Origin: Gammaproteobacteria bacterium
Lineage (GTDB): Bacteria > Pseudomonadota > Gammaproteobacteria > Competibacterales > Competibacteraceae
Assembly: GCA_003562535.1 (NCBI GenBank)
Contig: PWUP01000027.1
Coordinates: 1 to 7,814, forward strand
Direction of reading: 5' to 3'
Length of the DNA: 7,814 nucleotides
Part shown: in pieces, positions 7,176 through 7,814 of the stretch
Layout of the letters: every line of letters starts with the position of its first letter
How positions within the stretch are numbered: the stretch's first letter is position 1
Position numbers and translations under genes: made by a program
The notes under the pieces: model-generated
Databases searched by the model: none
Told to the model about the DNA's origin: nothing
What the model saw: the letters and a program-made list of their open reading frames with translations, nothing else

Positions 7176-7445
7176 ATGCACCGTTATGCTCTGGCTATTC
7201 TGATTATCTTTGCCCTATTTGTCGCTTGGGTATGGGTACAGGCCGCTGCTCGCCGTTTTGCCCAGCGCCATCCCGAATTTGGCCCCGCCAAGGAAGAAGG
7301 GGCTGGTTGTGCTTCGGGGTGTTGTGGCTGTGCGCTGGCGGAGCGATCCCGATCTCAAAACTCCGGTACCGAAGCTAGGCAAAGTGCGCTCTGCACTGGG
7401 GCTGCTCGGCAACGTGCGAGAAGCGTTTCCGCCAATGATTTGTGA
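7176..7445 (+). CDS. Small single-span membrane protein with Cys-rich motif, function unknown
   Basis: 89 residues from the ATG at 7176, 3 nt after the rnfA stop; a GTG at 7173 would add one residue. AGGTGG at 7163-7168 gives a usable ribosome site. One hydrophobic segment (about residues 4-24) is followed by a basic patch (RR, QRH) and then GCASGCCGCA with C45, C49, C50 and C52; another Cys is at 73. The architecture resembles small Cys-rich membrane proteins found next to metal transport or redox complexes (FeoB-associated Cys-rich proteins; NqrM, the NQR maturation factor), but the NqrM consensus is not present, so I assign no family. The operon position suggests a role in Fe-S delivery to, or assembly of, the Rnf membrane core; this is inference. 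After residue 55 codon use becomes unusual (AGG, CGA), while the +1 frame looks more like the neighbouring genes, so the C terminus may be frameshifted. Confidence 0.6.
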   Translation: MHRYALAILIIFALFVAWVWVQAAARRFAQRHPEFGPAKEEGAGCASGCCGCALAERSRSQNSGTEARQSALCTGAARQRARSVSANDL

Positions 7446-7456
7446 CTTATAAGTCA
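7443..7456. other. 14-nt perfect palindrome at the operon end
   Basis: TGACTTATAAGTCA is self-complementary over its full length and begins at the stop codon of the small Cys-rich gene. There is no loop and no following T-run, so it is not a typical intrinsic terminator. It could be a binding site for a dimeric regulator of a downstream gene, or chance. Confidence 0.3.
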
Positions 7457-7524
7457 AATGATTCAATGAGATACAACAATGAGCTCCATGTTCAGCTAAT
7501 GCCAAGTCTTTAATGCAAGCCATG

Positions 7525-7551
7525 AGCAATGCTCTTGCAGAAGAGATTGCT
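7525..7551 (+). other. Imperfect inverted repeat / hairpin
   Basis: AGCAAT-G-CTCTT, loop GCAG, AAGAGATTGCT: an 11-bp stem with one bulged G. No T-run follows, so it is a poor intrinsic terminator candidate. It could still be an RNA 3'-end structure for the operon transcript, or chance. Confidence 0.3.
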
Positions 7552-7814
7552 GTCAAGCGCAACTCAAAGATTAAAATGCTGTATGAAGAGCAAAAAACAG
7601 TGGTGCACCCTTTATGGGCAGGTAGCCGACATGTCTGTTTTACATGCCGATGCCATAAACGAAGAGCACCGCAGCAGGCCATGGCAGGTAGGCTTTTCGT
7701 AATACATACATACATACAACTCTCTGCTTATTAAGCTTCTTGCCGCTGAGATTGTTTCTGCTCATGGGCTGACCACAACAATGCAGCAAGCACAAGCCAT
7801 GGCTGCATTTAGTC
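7529..7814 (+). pseudogene. Possible broken reading frame running off the window, unrecognised
   Basis: From an ATG at 7529 the frame reads 57 codons and stops at TAA 7700-7702. The same frame then stays open from 7703 to the window end. The part ADMSVLHADAINEEHRSRPW before the stop and LLIKLLAAEIVSAHGLTTTM after it both look protein-like, with ordinary codons. The stop abuts a (ATAC)4 repeat. This could be a gene inactivated by a stop or by repeat change, or the 5' end of a real gene with an unusual start downstream. I do not recognise the product, and the case is weak because the frames are short. Confidence 0.2.
7702..7718 (+). repeat. Tetranucleotide repeat (ATAC)4
   Basis: Four tandem ATAC units followed by one more A. 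The repeat joins a 73-codon frame (ATG 7513) on its left to the frame that is open to the window end on its right: removing one unit, or adding two, would fuse them. Four units is short for a phase-variable repeat. Confidence 0.6.

Larger units (their letters stand above)
7446..7814. other. Region without a confident gene
   Basis: About 370 bases, visibly richer in A/T than the operon. It contains a 14-nt palindrome at its left edge, a hairpin at 7525-7551, a (ATAC)4 repeat at 7702-7718 and several short overlapping frames on the + strand. One 73-codon frame (7513-7734) has rare Arg codons and no recognisable domain. Another (from 7529) is interrupted by one stop. I see no tRNA, rRNA, clear promoter, intrinsic terminator or transposase in it. 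The likely reading is a degraded gene, or intergenic DNA leading into a gene beyond the window. Confidence 0.5.

Noticed and set aside
7176..7445. Naming the Cys-rich gene nqrM
   Set aside because: One membrane span and Cys residues fit, but the Cys spacing and surrounding residues do not match the NqrM pattern I know.
7525..7551. Calling the hairpin an intrinsic terminator
   Set aside because: The stem has a bulge and no T-run follows.
7536..7560. Minus-strand TTGACA as a promoter -35 box
   Set aside because: TTGACA is present on the complement near 7550-7555, but no matching -10 box lies at 16-18 nt, and no minus-strand gene follows.
7215..7715. 166-codon open frame on the minus strand across the operon end
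   Set aside because: Overlaps the Cys-rich gene, is full of Ser/Thr/Cys low-complexity sequence, has no ribosome site or recognisable domain.
7702..7718. Calling the (ATAC)4 tract a CRISPR or mobile-element end
   Set aside because: Units are only 4 nt without spacers, and no inverted terminal repeats or target-site duplication are visible.

Overview
The window holds the 3' part of a large pyruvate:ferredoxin oxidoreductase gene, followed on the same strand by five genes of an Rnf (Rsx) electron-transport complex in the order rnfC-rnfD-rnfG-rnfE-rnfA, then one small Cys-rich membrane-protein gene. Spacing is that of a single polycistronic operon: a 2-nt gap (oxidoreductase/rnfC), 4-nt overlaps (rnfC/rnfD and rnfD/rnfG), an 11-nt overlap (rnfG/rnfE), another 11-nt overlap (rnfE/rnfA) and a 3-nt gap before the small gene. 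All genes are on the + strand and no promoter lies between them; the operon promoter must lie upstream of the window.

Regions: 1-2850 oxidoreductase, 5' truncated, carrying two ferredoxin-type clusters, a thiamine-diphosphate (TPP) domain and an added C-terminal single-cluster ferredoxin domain; 2853-7172 rnfCDGEA; 7176-7445 Cys-rich small membrane protein; 7446-7814 no confident gene, visibly more A/T-rich, with a palindrome, a hairpin, a (ATAC)4 repeat and an interrupted reading frame running off the window end.

How the genes fit together (inference from known families): the oxidoreductase interconverts pyruvate (or another 2-oxoacid) with acyl-CoA plus CO2, passing electrons to low-potential ferredoxin; Rnf exchanges electrons between ferredoxin and NAD while moving Na+ or H+ across the membrane. 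Encoding both in one translationally coupled unit suggests a direct pairing of 2-oxoacid oxidation with ion pumping, or the reverse: ion-gradient-driven ferredoxin reduction feeding reductive pyruvate synthesis. rnfB, normally the ferredoxin-facing subunit gene, is not in the window, so it lies upstream, elsewhere, or is absent.

Organism: the Rnf subunits look proteobacterial by memory of E. coli RsxA and RsxC, and base composition is moderate (around mid-50s % GC by eye). A gammaproteobacterium with anaerobic or microaerobic metabolism is my best guess, but the gene order CDGEA resembles that of anaerobes such as Acetobacterium (CDGEAB). I cannot name a genus.
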